The notes under the pieces were generated by a model. That model was given only the letters and a program-made list of their open reading frames with translations, ran no database searches and was not told the origin of the DNA. Below, piece by piece: positions 1 through 12,663 of a stretch of DNA of 64,000 bases (positions are counted from its first letter, which is position 1; every line of letters starts with the position of its first letter). A program made the position numbers and the translations under genes. Source of the stretch: Chrysogorgia sp. JL179-B06 (Eukaryota; Cnidaria; Anthozoa; Scleralcyonacea; Chrysogorgiidae); assembly GCA_035772405.1 (NCBI GenBank), contig JAYKKM010000192.1:62001-126000 (forward strand), in the 5' to 3' direction.

Positions 1-1475
1 CGGAACTCTTGTCATTGCATTAAGTACTTTAGTTCGGTGAAGGGCGCTTAGACCTTTGAAGATATTGCGGGCATCAGGTAGACGTTTCTCCACTTGACTT
101 ACAGCTTCCAGAGGAAAGTTTAGACACCGTTTTTCAGTTCATCAACGTTAGCCTCAGCAGCCGCTTTGTTTTGTTGGGAAGAGATATATTTCGTGGCTTC
201 GAACTCAAATTTCCCACCAAAATCAAACTTCTCAATGGCAAATGGTTTTTCTTCACATACTTTTCTTGTGTGAATTCAACTCCGCGTACATTTCTTCTGG
301 ATCAGCATCTGTAGCCTGGAAAAATGCATTCACCCTATCGAACTCTGTGACTAGAGGTGAAACGAAGTGGAAATATAGATACATGATCGGATCTTTGAGC
401 ATGTCCAGAAGAAGCTGTGCCTTGTAACGTGCATTTTGCATACTTGCTGGTTGTGCTGTCATGAAGTAGGCTTTCAACTCATTCCAATTCATGAGAATAC
501 GGAAGATAACCTCTCACCAGCGACCTTGTGGAATACATCTCAAACGGTGCCTTTTGGTCATCATCGGGACTATCACCTCGTAAAGCGTCTTGTATGCTTC
601 TCTTCTTACAGTGCTTTTTGAGAACCACTTGGAAATTTCTGCCAGAAGGAATCCAAGACTCGAGGGAAGCTTCTCAAACGCATGCTGAACACACAAGGAC
701 AAGGAATGGCAGATGCACGTCATCTTGATGCAATGTGGAGCAACAGCAGCTGTAGTTGTCCAAACTGAATCATGTTCACCGACCATCACCGAGGCACCAT
801 CACTAGCGTAGCCAACACAGTCTACCAATTCGAGGTTAATTTCGCCAAGGCAATCTCTGATGGCATTAAAAAGGTCGTTGGCACAAGTGTGGATAACTGG
901 AATTGGGTCAACAAACGCTGTGAGGATCTTCTTCTCGGCTTCGCTGTAATACCGTACGATAACGCAGAGCTGTTTTGCAGTAGAAACATCGGTTGTTTCA
1001 TCGACAATCAAGGAGAACTTCTTTCCCTGGACATCAGCGATCAACTCTTCCTTCAGTGCTGGACAGACTGACAACATTTGTCAAAATTTTTGTGCACTTC
1101 CTTCTGTGCAATCTAATGTTCTCAAGTTTGCTTCCTTTCGCATTGCACGCGATTACCTCTCCGAGATGATCCATAGTCAAAAGTGCCGAATGACATGCCA
1201 TTGTGACGGCTAGCTCAATTTCTGCGACCTTTACTTTGTCCGCAACCTTCGGGCATGTTATGACTTGGATGGGCTTCATTGTAGTAGAAAGTTTGACGCG
1301 CTGCATGTGTTTGTCTTTTTTCGTGTTTCGTTAAATTGGATTGTTTAGGTTTCATCGTGGCAAGACAAAGCTTACAAAAAGTATCTTCACCGGCGTCCAA
1401 AGCTTTTGTGACCCACGTGAATTTACTTTCGCACGTTCTATTGTACTTTCTCCCACTATCGTATGCTCCCTTCAT
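1..1475 (-). pseudogene. hAT-family transposase relic (BED finger, broken)
   Basis: Leftward remains of a hAT DNA-transposon transposase, running off the left edge. Reading from 1475 down: a BED-type zinc finger (CKLC ... H-x5-H, about 1330-1390), then a segment ending near 1080, then the catalytic region 514-1077 with the first acidic block VDETTDVST and the second YASDGASVMVG, followed by a conserved CHSLSLCVQHA stretch. A fourth piece lies at 253-492. The pieces sit in different frames, so at least three frameshifts separate them, and the C-terminal dimerisation domain would lie beyond position 1. No intact terminal repeat was seen on the right side. The transposase would have cut and pasted its own element; here it cannot be made. 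Family assignment is from motif recognition and is fairly sure; the subfamily is not. Confidence 0.8.
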
Positions 1476-1859
1476 TTTGACGCCATGAGTATGAATATGT
1501 TATAATGCAAAACTCTCATCAATATTTATGATCATACCGCCTGAATCGCTTATATAACTAGCCTGCTGAGGCGGACCTCTGAGGAAGCAGTGCTTATTCA
1601 TTCGTGATTGGTTAGTTTATCGGCATTACAATTGCTGAATTTTATGATCTGTGATTGGCTAAAACACAACTAGATTATCCCATATGATTATCCTCAGAAA
1701 TTTACATTACAAATGAACCTCCTACATCATTTACCATACAATTAAGTTATTTTTACAATTAAAGTCAATAAATTTCTTAACGACTGCTTTCAAGTGATAA
1801 GAGGCCAAAAGGCCAAACTTCTTCCCAAGGCCAAGCAAGAAAAAAGTGCATATTCTCTT

Positions 1860-2760
1860 GCCAATTTGAGTTGGTGTTAATGTAGAAAGGACTGTTGTTA
1901 ATTGGGTTTCTTGTAAGGCCTGTAGTAACCGGTTTCGAGGTTGAATGACACATCTAGGAAATTAACTTCTTTTAAGTTTACTTGGATCGTTATGCTAAGT
2001 CCTATATCGTTGAAACATTGATGATCCTTTCCTGATTCGGTCGGATTGGCTGCTGGTGTTACGAAAAACGACTAATCCATCATCACAGTATAGACTGATC
2101 TCCGATTCTTGATACTTGAACGACAATATATTGACAGAACGTAAAGGCCGACCAGCTCACAAACTTCTGCTCCATCATAGCTTCCCATGGTGACATCAAA
2201 TGTGGTCCCACTTCCTTCTTCACCCATGCCATTTTCTTGTCAAACAACAGCGATTTTCTTGCATGCATTATTATTTCCAAACCTTCCAGGTTAATTACTG
2301 TGAATTATTTTGCGAAATTTATAGCTCTGGTTATCAACTCTTGTAATAAATGGGTAGAAATCGACTATGTCAAATTGTGTGAACGTACAGGATTCTTTGT
2401 TTTCCATTCTTTGTTTTTCAAGGTGTTAAACCAGTCAACCACGCTTCTGGAGTTCCTACATTGGTGCACTTGGGTTTATTTCTATTGTTTCCATGTTTAT
2501 TCCTTCTAGTATTTGCTTGCTAGCACATCCGAGTATACTTTTAGATTGGTTGATCAACCTACATTTTGGTGCGTTTACGAAATTTTCTTTATGGTCTTTT
2601 AAAGTGATGAAGGCTTGTTTCTTGTCGTAGGGATGTAGCTATCTTGGATGCCTAGTTTGAATACAATCTGTATAGCTTCTTGGTTTATTTCGTTGTAAGT
2701 TTCACTGCCAGTTTTCTTAAAAGATTTAGTGAAATTATTGTGGAGTAGTTTGTCGTATGT
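1860..2760 (-). pseudogene. Penelope-like reverse transcriptase relic
   Basis: Leftward, heavily decayed reverse transcriptase. Recognisable islands, in order on the minus strand, are [12 protein letters not shown] and [10 protein letters not shown] (about 2530-2640), VDWFNTLKNKEW (near 2440), LLTRAINFAK (near 2340), MAWVKKE (near 2220) and a DDGL motif (near 2080), then FLDV-like and YRPY-like text near 1960-1900. Order and wording match a reverse transcriptase family common in cnidarian genomes that resembles Penelope-like elements. Several stops and frame changes separate the islands. No endonuclease domain or terminal repeat was found, so the exact class is uncertain. Confidence 0.55.
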
Positions 2761-3487
2761 TGTTTTTTCCATTTCGTAACATTACAAGCAGCGGCTTATC
2801 GAGAAAGTAGAATATGTCATTAAAGTAATGAGAAGAAAGTGACAACAGCTTAAACAAGCAGCAAAAGTTTGGACTCAAGTCAAATAAATGTCCCACACAA
2901 GTGAACGAAATGGAAAGCTTTGATATATACACTGTAGCTTATACTTCAGTACACATACATATAAACAGTACTACCTTTTTCTGCATGAAGGCATACCCAG
3001 AAGTGTGAAGTCCGTGGGCCATGACCACGGATTGTCGAAATGATTACCATATAGGGGGCAAATTGTAGTCTTCAGTTTTTAATTGGTTATAGACATCTTA
3101 ATTCCTTGCCGCAAACGAACGTCCTTCAAGTTTATTGGAAAGCTTTTGGGTATACTGTTATCAAAAGGAAGAATGTAGCGTTGTGTAACAATTGATTAGC
3201 AGTTTGAATAACCTTCAAATCATAATAAAATTGCCGTGTCCTACACATGTTGTGATTTGCTGTATTTGCGCAGGCTATACAAACACCATGTTATGAAGTC
3301 TCGGTACATTTCTTAGTTTTATTTTATAAAAGCTTTATTTACACAACCTAATTCAACCTGACTCAAGGAAGTTTGGGATAATTCGAAATTACTTAGATAT
3401 AAATTTAAAACCAACGTTCAAATGACTTGACCTCTAACTATATATTAGCGAGTGACTTACCCAGGAGTAAAATAGCTGCTGTTACAG
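2761..3487. other. no recognisable gene
   Basis: AT-rich sequence with short random frames only. Nothing here could be tied to a family. The stretch 3488-3545 may hold the left terminal repeat of the hAT element that follows (GAGCTGCGCCCGATTAAA), but no matching right end was found. Confidence 0.4.
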
Positions 3488-3920
3488 CTAGAGCTGCGCC
3501 CGATTAAATTTTTTAGACAATCGATTATATTTAATGACAATCGGATCATCGAAAACAACAGCACACAGCATGATACCGGAATGATGCAATTGTCGCTGTG
3601 AAATTCATCGCGTTAAAGTATATCAAATATGAAACATGACTTGTTTTGATTCTTTGTCTCTAAGGAAGTTGTCCTCTCTCTTAGTACTCGCGCTCTCATT
3701 GGCTGTCAATTAGAGATGGGCCAATCAGGATGAATTATTACTTGCATAGCAATAGACAATAGCGGGTGAAGTTCACGGGTCAAGTCAAAGTCGTGCAAAC
3801 TTAGCTTGAAACTAAACTGAAAACGCTTTTACAAGTTTTAAAATTTGATAACTTAGAAAGGCACTCAACTTGCGCTTTGTAACATAGCTTTTTACGCTTT
3901 GCCACTGCGGTCTGTCCTTC

Positions 3921-4089
3921 ATGTCTCGAAGTCGGAGTGATGTCTGGAAACATTTCGTTGACAAGAATGAAACAACAGCGACATGCGCTGTGTGCGACGC
4001 AATAATTCGACATCACGGCCACACAACAAATCTTCGCGAACATCTTAATAGACGCCACTCTACAGTTTATCAACCAGGCGCATCAACAA
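3921..4089 (+). pseudogene. hAT transposase, first part (BED zinc finger), interrupted
   Basis: Rightward start of a second hAT (ZBED-like) transposase. Residues 10-46 form a BED finger (VWKHFVDK, CAVC, then H-x4-H ending NRRH), the DNA-binding domain found at the N-terminus of many hAT transposases. The frame is cut at 4089 by the 6.07 kb element that starts at 4090; the transposase text resumes at 10164. Start chosen at the ATG giving MSRSRSDVWKHF, a usual spacing before the finger. The gene is split and carries later lesions, so it is dead. Confidence 0.75.
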
Positions 4090-4099
4090 CCCTTACAAA

Positions 4100-4725
4100 A
4101 ATAAACTATAGTTTCTATGCTAAAAACTATAGTTTTTAAGCAAAAACTATAGTTTTCCAGTAAAAACTATAGTTTTTGCCATAGAAACTATAGTTACCTA
4201 TTAAACTATAGTTTCCTAATCATAAAAACTACAGTTTCTTTGCCAAAAACTATAGTTTTTTAATAACAACTATAGTCTTTGAGTAAAAACTATAGTCTTT
4301 GAGTAAAAACTTTTGTTTTCTAGTAAAAACTATAGTCTTTGCCATATAAACTATAGTTACCTGTTAAACTATAGTTTCTTTGCCAAAAACTATAGTTTTT
4401 TAGTAACAACTATAGTCTTTGAGTAAAAACTATAGTTTTTGAGTGAAAGCTATAGGTTTTGAGTGAAAACTATAGTTTCCCACGATAACTATATTACTAT
4501 ATTTAAAAAACTATAGTTTTATTTTTGAGTAAAAACTAGTTTCCTATATATGGTGATTATGACAACTTAAGAAACAAACTATAATAACCCTATTAAAACT
4601 ATAGTTTTGTATAACAATATAATAACTACATATAAAAACTTTATTTTATGCCAGACACTATAGTTCTGGGTAAGAACTATAGATTACCAATTAAAACTAT
4701 AGTTTCCTATATACATACTACATTT
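4100..4725. repeat. left subterminal array of AACTATAGTTTTT units
   Basis: Dozens of near-palindromic units built on AAACTATAGTTTT, spaced roughly 20-30 bp, with drift (CTATAGTC, CTATAGTTACC). A matching array in opposite orientation lies at the right end. Such subterminal arrays often bind the transposase; that role is an inference here. Confidence 0.85.
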
Positions 4726-6284
4726 AAAATTTTTATTTTTTATTTTTTTATATTGAACTGTGCTATATAGTTTTTAAAGAAAAAAATGTTTCCAAAAAAT
4801 GCTATTTCTGAATTTATTAAAATTACAAAATTAAGAAAATTGATAGTGTAATGCATAAATTTGTAATATTACAGAAAAAATTTATTGGTAATATTTCTGA
4901 ATATTTACAAAAGATCAAGTTGCTAATGATCATGGATGTAGCCACATTCAGCAGTACAAGTAACAGTGTCTCCAATGAATGAGTAAACCCAAGAGATGCA
5001 TGACCATGAATAACCCATAGATTTAATTAATCTAAAATAACACAGATAAGTTAGTGTAAATATCATCTTACCCTAACTCGCCTAACTCTGATGATCCTAA
5101 CACTGATCTTAATTCTTAACCATGATAGGTCACTGATAGGTGTACCCAAAGTACTTTTACAACACTGCTTCCCATTTCATGGGGTCTCCCTCCCCAAGAG
5201 CCCATAGAGATCATAAATAGAACGCTTTATTTATGATCTCTATGGGCTCTTGATTTATGATTTTATTTATTTATTTATTAAAAAAAAAGTTTTATTTATG
5301 ATCTCAAAACCTCGTACCCAGGGTCTTATCTCCGCTCCCCCCCACGATGCTTGTGAGACGACAAGGGATCACGGGATACATCACAAATTTACCACGCGGC
5401 CATTTCGAAATGTTTGAAGGAGAACTTGTAGTTTCTTAGTGTTTGATCGTTATATTTTGATATTTAATTTGAATTCCTTGGCTGTATTTTGTGATGGTTT
5501 TCAAAAGGATTCGTTCATTTCCTAGTCGTGGGCTGTAGACGAGGATTCCAATCATATTTTTTACGGTAAGTCACATTCAGTTTAATCGTATATTTGTATA
5601 TCATTTGAGTCGGAGTCAGCCACTAAGCTATCGAATAAATATAAGCTGCTTAATAATGCGCATTTATTTATTCCCTGTTTATATCCAATGGTTTGTTAAA
5701 TACTCATTACTATCAAATGATTGGATGGTTATTTCAGAGGTTAATAATTGCGTTGTGTTTGCCTGTATGTTCGGCCTGACAATTTGGTTTGAATCACACT
5801 TTAGATAGCTGTTATATTTTCGAGATTCAATTTTAACAAAGGCTTTAATACTATCAGCATAACATAGTTCGAAATGATTTATATTATATCATACTCAAAC
5901 ATCAAAGTTCGCAAGCCAATTGGTTTGCTACCATTATTATTCAGTGTATTTTTCTCATGCAAGCCATACTGCTAACTGCTTCTACCAATAGGCAATACAC
6001 GTCTACAGTATTATAATACATTTACTGTATCATTGACTCAGCGTGTATCTCACTGACTCACTCTAGCATAGTAATGAGTGTTATTTTCTCCCTGAGTTAT
6101 TATTGAGCAAAACTTGAGCAGTTAAAATAAATATATACATGTATGTTAGATCAAAACTCTGGAGCATACATTTTAAACGCCTAACTCAGGAAAATTGCAA
6201 GTTGAGGGAACAGATTACTAATCGCCTGGGTAAATAACTTAGTAGCAAAAATTATTTCCTATATTATATATTTTAACTGCTATA
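4726..6284. other. interior of the 6.07 kb element, no gene recognised
   Basis: AT-rich sequence with the short hairpin at 5195-5252 and no frame that resembles a known protein. Confidence 0.4.
5195..5252. repeat. short perfect hairpin
   Basis: Inverted repeat with about 25-bp arms (CAAGAGCCCATAGAGATCAT on the left) and a 7-8 base loop. It lies inside the 6.07 kb element and may be a tiny MITE or a cruciform-prone site. Confidence 0.75.
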
Positions 6285-6630
6285 ATAATAATGTTAGGAG
6301 CATATATATGTATAATATAGTCTCAATGCTCTTACAACAATATATTCTTAATGTTACTTATAAAACTAATTACAGTTTCATTATAAGATAAAGCCTACCG
6401 CTACATATATTACCACTATGAACAAAAAGCTATTAATTTAAAAAAAGAAAAGTCTTAAGTTCTGACTTAAAACTACTTAAAATATCAATGCTTCTAATTT
6501 CCCGTGGTAATGAATTCCACAGTCTTGATGCAGCAACTGAGAATGTTCTGTCTCCATGAGTTATCATAACATAAAATGCCATTAAATCATTATAAACTTC
6601 TGAAGCAATGGCCAGCTGTTTCAAATAAAA
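6285..6630 (-). mobile_element. non-LTR retrotransposon 3' end (CR1/L2-like)
   Basis: Leftward fragment holding the last part of the reverse-transcriptase ORF (6433-6624, with THGDRTFSVAASRLWNSLPR) and a 3' untranslated region ending in ATT/AAT triplets near 6285. The same 3' end occurs on the plus strand at 18664-19100, where the protein reads THGDRTFLVAAPKLWNSFPQ and the UTR is nearly the same. Truncation at the 5' side is typical of non-LTR insertions. Confidence 0.75.
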
Positions 6631-7886
6631 TGCAAAAAGACTAAAGAAATGCTTAAAGTGCCCCCAACCTCAAAATTTTTTATTGTCTTATTTGGAAGAA
6701 CTTTTAAAACTAGAAGTTACTATCGCAAGGGAAGTGCTGCCTCTAAATCCAAGGCAGTCGTGATATTGTTCAAAATTGCTAAAATAAGTGGTAGTACAGC
6801 CTCGTACCAATGCGGTTATGGTTTACTTAGGTAATACCAGAGCAGTGAGTTCTACATATATATCGAGCTCACAATGAGCTTGCTGGACCATAGGTATTCT
6901 GTGGTATGTTAGACATCTATTTGGGATAAGTCAGCAATTACATACAGCCAGGGGACCCACACATGCTTCATCCACCCATGGCACATTTCCTGATATCTCA
7001 CGTCTGCCACCTCCTTTGTTGACCCCTTGTGTTGTAACTGTTCTCAACATCTATTGACAATATATATACCGGTAGTAGTTCATGAACATGTGTAATACTA
7101 TAAAACAGATGTAAGTTGAACAGTTGCATAAAGATGCAGTTGAACATATAAAGATAAGATAGTTGTATAACATAGTTCTCTGTACACGGCTTGCATAAAA
7201 ATGCTGTTAAATATGAATACAAAAAGTTGACATTATAACAGTTGATAAACTAAGTTAATCAGAATTTGTTTCTTGCATAAAATGCAGTTCAGTATGAACA
7301 CAAAAGTTGACATTATAACAGTTGATAAACTAAGTTAATCAGAATTTGTTTCTTGCATATGCGGATGTGCATTCTTCTGCATGCTCAATATCGTGAGAAA
7401 CAATGAACTCACACAAATATATACCTAAAATAGAAGGTAACTCTTATTCACAAACAAAGTATTTGATAATTGTGATATTACAGTGACAGTGTCAGCATAT
7501 TAACCGTGGTGTCAGAGATGGCATGAAATCGCAGATGACTAGTTGCCTTACAGTACCTTAACAAGAGAAACTTTCCTCACTGAAATCGAAGTTAAAATTT
7601 GCAAACACAAGCAGGCTAAAGCACAGTTGCCAGAAGTTCAGCACTAAAGCAGAACATGTTTATAACTTATAATGATGATTGATGAACGAAGCTTTTCACA
7701 ACATATTCCGAACATTTGATTCGGCATCCGGTGATTATACGAACATCTACGAGTTACGTCATAAATCTGTAGACATCCATGAAAAAATCGAGCGTGATAC
7801 TATGCATAGTTCCGCGAAGAGGTCTGGGTACGAGACACAGCAACCCATGTCAAGATTAGTGTGCTCACTGTGCTGCCTACGGCAGC
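6631..7886. other. interior of the 6.07 kb element, tandem duplication only
   Basis: No gene recognised. The only structure seen is a two-copy tandem repeat at about 7215-7360. Confidence 0.4.
7215..7360. repeat. tandem duplication, 80-bp period
   Basis: Two nearly identical copies of a unit containing GTTGACATTATAACAGTTGA, starting at 7226 and 7306, followed by GAATTTGTTTCTTGCATA in both. Confidence 0.85.
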
Positions 7887-8253
7887 AATGATAAAGTAAC
7901 TTTTGAAAATTTTCACTTCTTCGCTTTCTTTGTGAGACATATCAGTTTGTTTGATATGCAAATATCTGGAATTTCGTCACACATGCATAATGAGTTATCG
8001 AGAATGTTATATATCTTTGCGTTCATGAAATAAAAACACTAAAGTGTGAATAACACGTGTGTGCGTTTCTCCCACAACACCAAACTTCTTGATTTTAAAG
8101 GATTTCGTTCGAGAATGAAAGAGATACACATTTCTCCAATAAGTCATTATGCATGTGTGACGAAATTCCAGACATTTGCATATCAAACAAACTGATATAT
8201 CTAAAAAAGAAAGCAAAGAAACGAAAATCTTCAAAAGAAGTTACTTTATCATT
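7887..8253. mobile_element. palindromic MITE (AATGATAAAGTAACTT ends)
   Basis: About 110-bp arms pair with each other: AATGATAAAGTAACTT at 7887 and its reverse complement at 8238-8253, with matching inner blocks (AAATATCTGGAATTTCGTCA against the right arm at about 8155-8180). No coding capacity. A fold-back element of this size is typical of a MITE. Confidence 0.75.
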
Positions 8254-8540
8254 TTAAAATTTCTTCCAAACAAGACAATAAAACATTTTGAAGTTATGGG
8301 CACTTTAAAGAAAAGAAATGTTCTCCAATGATAAAAGTTCAAGTAAAGTAAAGTAATAACCACAACAAAAGTTTACTATAATAATCCATTTCCATTTTCC
8401 AGGTAATTATTGCACCAAATGATCATCTGTAATAATTGCTATTGTGGCAACCTGTTCATTTAGTGCAATTTGACACAATTTTCGAATATCACGAGTAGTG
8501 TAAATCCTTAATTGCATGAGCAAAATCATGATTACTCATT

Positions 8541-8872
8541 TGTTATATGCATGACAAAATTACGACACACTCTTCATCTTCCAAGTCTTCAAAAACATCT
8601 TGTTTCATTAGTTGACAACAAACCTTTTCACTCTTGGTGTTCTTTGTACTCATTTCAAAATATTTACATGGAATTTTTAATTCATAGTGTACCACAAGTC
8701 GTTGGAAAAGTGAAAACTTTACATTGCAAAATAGGCCACCATTTTGAATTTTATTGTCAAACTTGTTCCCAGTGTTTTCTCTCTTTTCATTTATTGCACT
8801 CGAGTGCAATAAATGATTTTATTGCACTCCTCTCAGCCAATCAGAATCCAGTAATTTTGTCATGTATATAAT
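8541..8872. mobile_element. MITE-like repeat with GTAATTTTGTCATG ends
   Basis: Short inverted ends (TATATGCATGACAAAATTAC at the left, GTAATTTTGTCATGTATATA at the right) enclose a region with an ATTGCACTCGAGTGCAAT palindrome and the phrase CCAATCAGAATCC. Frames across it are shadows of the repeat, not genes. Confidence 0.55.
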
Positions 8873-9849
8873 AAATGTATGTACATCATATAGTTAGGTG
8901 GCAGCAATATTACCCATTCAATTTCAATCATTCTATATTGTCAAACAATGATCTTCAACCAACACTAAGTTTATGATGAACAGCCCCAAGAATAAAAAGA
9001 GAGATTAAGCTTGGCTGAATGAAGAATCATCAATGTGGTGTATTATCAATAGACCTTCATAAAAAATGGCCGACAATTTAATATTCTTTTATATTGTGCA
9101 TCTGTTGCTTGTGCAATATATAACATTGTTATGCAAAGTTTCACAAAATAACCAAATATATCTTATATTTTTGCAGAACATGCTAAAAATGCTATGTGAA
9201 GTCATTGAGGAAGATGTCATTATAGCGATAAAATTTAAATTGAATAATGAGGAACAGGCATGGAAAAAGCAACAAGCTGGAGAAGAAAAAAAAGCAAGAC
9301 TGGTGTTGAAACCGAGGATAAGTGCTGTGACATAAAAATATCAAGTGACATTACAAACACAAAAAAACTGCGTGCTTATAAACAAAAGTTTTTTTATAAA
9401 TTTACTGAGAATTGAGAAACAAACTTAGTTGAAACACTTAGTGTTAGTAAGTAATAACTAATAAGTACTGTAGTGTGATAAGTGATTATCAAATGGTAAT
9501 TGGAATAGTGCGATTACCATTACTGATATGCCTATCAGCCTCAATTAAGAATTTCCATGATGCTTCTGTTGAATTGAACAATGAATAGTGTGTGTGTCAT
9601 GAGGTAAATAAGGGTTAAATATGAGTGGCTTTAAAGAAGCAGTCTGTGCAGCAAATATGTACTTGCTACACAAGCTAGAAAATAACTAGGAAGTGTTAGC
9701 ATTATTTTTAATATAAATTGCTCTGTTTTATTACACATACTTGCCTTTACCTATGTATTTTTATACACAGAAAAAATAGAGTTTATTATAAAGTGTTGTA
9801 TTTGTAGATTGTATTTTCACTAAACTTCACTACTTTGTGAAAAAAGTTT

Positions 9850-10141
9850 TATAATTTCTAAAACTTTAGTTTTCAAAAGCAATAGTTTTCTTAACTATAG
9901 TTATAATTTCTTAAACTATAGTTTTCTTAACCATAGTTATCTTAACTATAGTTATTAGAAAACTACAGTTTTTGTTCCAAAATACTATAGTTTTTAGTAA
10001 AACTATAGTTTTCATAACTATAGTTTTTAGTAAACTATAGTTTTCATAACTATAGTTTTTGGAAAACTATAGTTTTCATAACTATAGTTTTTGTTCCAAA
10101 ATACTACAGTTTTCAAAAACTATAGTTTTCAGTCTCAAAAA
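9850..10141. repeat. right subterminal array of AACTATAGTTTTT units
   Basis: About fifteen units of AACTATAGTTTT spaced closely, mirror of the left array. It ends in the right terminal repeat at 10139-10163. Confidence 0.85.
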
Positions 10142-10163
10142 CTATAGTTTATTTTTGTAAGGG

Positions 10164-11404
10164 AAGTACTGGCAGTCCGTCAGTTTCAAGCTTTTTTCCA
10201 AAAGAAAATTGACCCATCTGGAGCCAAAGCAAAAGCCATCACAGAGCATATTGTAAACGTCTGTGTTAAAGATCTGCATCCATTTAGCATTGTCAAAGAT
10301 GCTGGGTTCCGTGACCTCATTAAACATGCGTGGCCAACCTGCCAAATCCCGAAAAGAGAAACAATCTGTGAACTGATCATGCTTCGTCACACTAACGGCA
10401 TAAAAACTCTAAGAGTGAACTGGAGAAGGTAAACATCGACTCCGACGTCTCGATTACGACTGATGGCTGCACCAGTTTTCCATGCCCTTGTAATTTCTTG
10501 TAATTTGTTCCAAACGTTCACTACTTCACCACCTGTTTGCTGTGCTAATTATCTTATTTTGTTCAGTGCACTTTCTTCGTAGATGGGGAATGAACTGTAA
10601 AGTCCTCCGACAAGAGCCAGCGTTGATCGTCATACAGGAGTTAATTTGGCTGCCGAGATCAATGATACCATGGTCGAATTTGGCCTTGAACATCGCGTGT
10701 TTGTCTGTATACATGATAACGCCGCAAATATATGTCTCGCTGGTAACATGATCGATGGCACACAGGATAGACCGAAGGCTTTCAATATCGGTTGTGCTGT
10801 GCATAAGTCTCAACTTATGCATTGGAGATGCTATGAAGAAAGGAGTCGACAAGCCCTTCGAAACGATGGTTGCTGCTGCCAGGAAGTTAGTGGGACACTT
10901 TAAAATATCCAGTCTGGCAACCAATGGCCTTCGTGCCAAAGTGAAAGAGATTCTGCCATCAGAACATCATGCCAAGGGTTTGATCCAGGATGTGTCTACC
11001 AGGTGGAACTCAACATTTTACATGTTGGAGCGTCTGTCGCTGTGGAATTGGCAAGTTGTCGCGGTGCTGTCCGACCAATCTTTGACCAAACCACAAGAAG
11101 CCCTGGGTCTTAGACATGTCTGCCGAATCTTGGAAACTTGCTGAGGAAATCGTGCCTGTTCTTAGGAAGGTGGAGCCACTGTTCTTTTCAGTTTGCAGTC
11201 CAGAACAATATCTGGTGTTATCTTACCTGCAATTAGCGGTTTAGTGAAACAATTGAATGCCATGACATTCGAGCATGTTAATGTTGGCCAACGAAGAGTA
11301 GCCGCTCCGCCAGGCCAGAACTTTAGGGATACACTCGTTAGGGATACAGTCGTTGACTGATAGATTCTTCCTTGACGAATTGAATGTTTCTGGCGAAGAA
11401 ACAA
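10164..11404 (+). pseudogene. hAT transposase, main part, interrupted and frameshifted
   Basis: Continuation of the hAT transposase begun at 3921. Text in order: AITEHIVNVCVKDLHPFSIV and TCQIPKRETI (about 10225-10370), VSITTDGCTSF (10445-10480, first catalytic block), VCIHDNAANICLAGN (10705-10750), NLCIGDAMKKGVDKPF (10815-10860), DVSTRWNSTFYMLERL (10990-11035, the conserved WNST box). Frames change at about 10420, between 10480 and 10640, at about 10800 and at about 11130. The C-terminal dimerisation domain is not recognisable. Downstream to 11404 only traces remain. Family call is firm; the element is inactive. Confidence 0.8.
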
Positions 11405-12197
11405 TTACCTGCGAAGCGGTTCCATTTTATCTGTTGGCTTATAGTAAATATAAACACGATAAAGTCGTTTTTCATCGTTGGTCTCACCAGGCCTCGGTAA
11501 CACTGAGTGTCGTTATTCCATTCTACTGCAGTGACATGTTTTGAACGACACAAATTTATTTACAGATATAATTATTATTAATGCATGCAGTGACATGCTC
11601 TGTTTCTGTTCAGTTTGATACCCACTCTTCGGCAATTTTGTTACAACCGGGATTTTTTCAGTTGAACAATATTACAATTCTCTGTTTCAATTCGTTATTA
11701 CAACACGATTCAAATATTGGTGGATATTTTTGGCATCCTTTTGCCCCTTTCCACATCATTTTGTTGTCACCTGCAACTGCACAAGTCATGTATATCTGTT
11801 TATGCTACAGGCTACATATTACTGACCTATCGCAATTTTTTCAGTGTTTGGTTTCACAACCCCTGAAGACGAACCAGGTATTAATCTTCCATACTATTCA
11901 GTTTTTCATTAAAGTGAGGTTTCTAATAGACCCCTAGTCCCAGAGCAGTTATATTTTATATAACACATAACATGTCAATAGTTTAAACCTATTATGTATG
12001 TTGCAGACAGTACATTAAATGTGTTATTATTAATTTGCATGCTTAACTCCAAGTTTGTTACCCCAGTGCATTACGTCACCCTCCGGGGGGAGATGCGGGA
12101 ATGTTTTCAGACAACGTGAATAATGTTGTTGAGACAAGAAACGGAAAATTATTAAAAAGATTATATGAAACTAAATCGCGTTCGTTCGTCATTATTA
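11405..12197. other. no recognisable gene
   Basis: Between the hAT relic and the Harbinger element. The longest frame here (11581-11937) resembles nothing and has no domain signature. No terminal repeat of the hAT element was found. Confidence 0.4.
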
Positions 12198-12663
12198 GGG
12201 ACCTTAAGATTTGACGACGCGCTCATGTACGACGCGACCGGAAGTGATGTTAGCAAAACTGAGCATGCGCGGGCGTCGTTGAAACGCGTCGTGAGTCTGC
12301 AACGCCGTGTTTTAGCATATTTTCGCGTCGTCGTAGATTACCTTTGGATTTGTTTACGTCCAACGCTTTAAACGGTGAGTTTCTTCGTGTTTTTTCACTT
12401 ATATGTCCACTATTTGTTAAAATGTTATTGTATGGATCTTTCCTTGATCAAATGACCTCAATGCTTGCAGATTTTATGGTTTTTATAGTTTTATCAACAA
12501 GATCAGTTAAACATGGCTTCAACATCAAAACCTGTGTTGACTAATCACCGTATGCTGTCAGTATTTGCCACAATAAATACTGACCTCAAAAATTATCTCA
12601 GATAGTGTAATGTATTCACAATAATTTAAAGGTAATTTGTTGTTTTGTAGAACCTGCTTTGTT

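Larger units (their letters stand above)
4090..10163. mobile_element. 6.07 kb transposon with AACTATAGTTTT-rich ends, inserted in a hAT gene
   Basis: The two ends are perfect inverted copies of CCCTTACAAAAATAAACTAT and a few more bases (4090-4114 and 10139-10163). Each end runs inward into a long array of AACTATAGTTTTT-like units. The insert separates the BED finger of a hAT transposase (ends 4089) from its next segment (starts 10164), which fixes both boundaries. No target-site duplication is obvious (CAACAA left, AAGTAC right). No transposase frame was recognised inside, so it is probably non-autonomous. Its interior has picked up a non-LTR 3' end and two palindromic MITEs. Partial ends with the same terminus lie at 18365 and, in a variant form, at 62480. 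The superfamily is unknown. Confidence 0.8.

Noticed and set aside
4090..4725. CRISPR-like array
   Set aside because: Units are irregular, very AT-rich and form transposon ends; spacing and context do not fit a CRISPR.
5605..5808. 67-codon frame inside the 6.07 kb element as its transposase
   Set aside because: Too short and hydrophobic, with no catalytic pattern.
8512..8871. 119-codon frame and its opposite-strand partner
   Set aside because: Both cross a MITE-like inverted repeat and read the repeat in two directions.
11581..11937. 118-codon frame on the plus strand
   Set aside because: No domain, no repeat relation and a composition typical of random AT-rich sequence.
12165..12371. Short frame across the Harbinger left end
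   Set aside because: It spans the terminal repeat boundary, so it cannot be a gene of either side.
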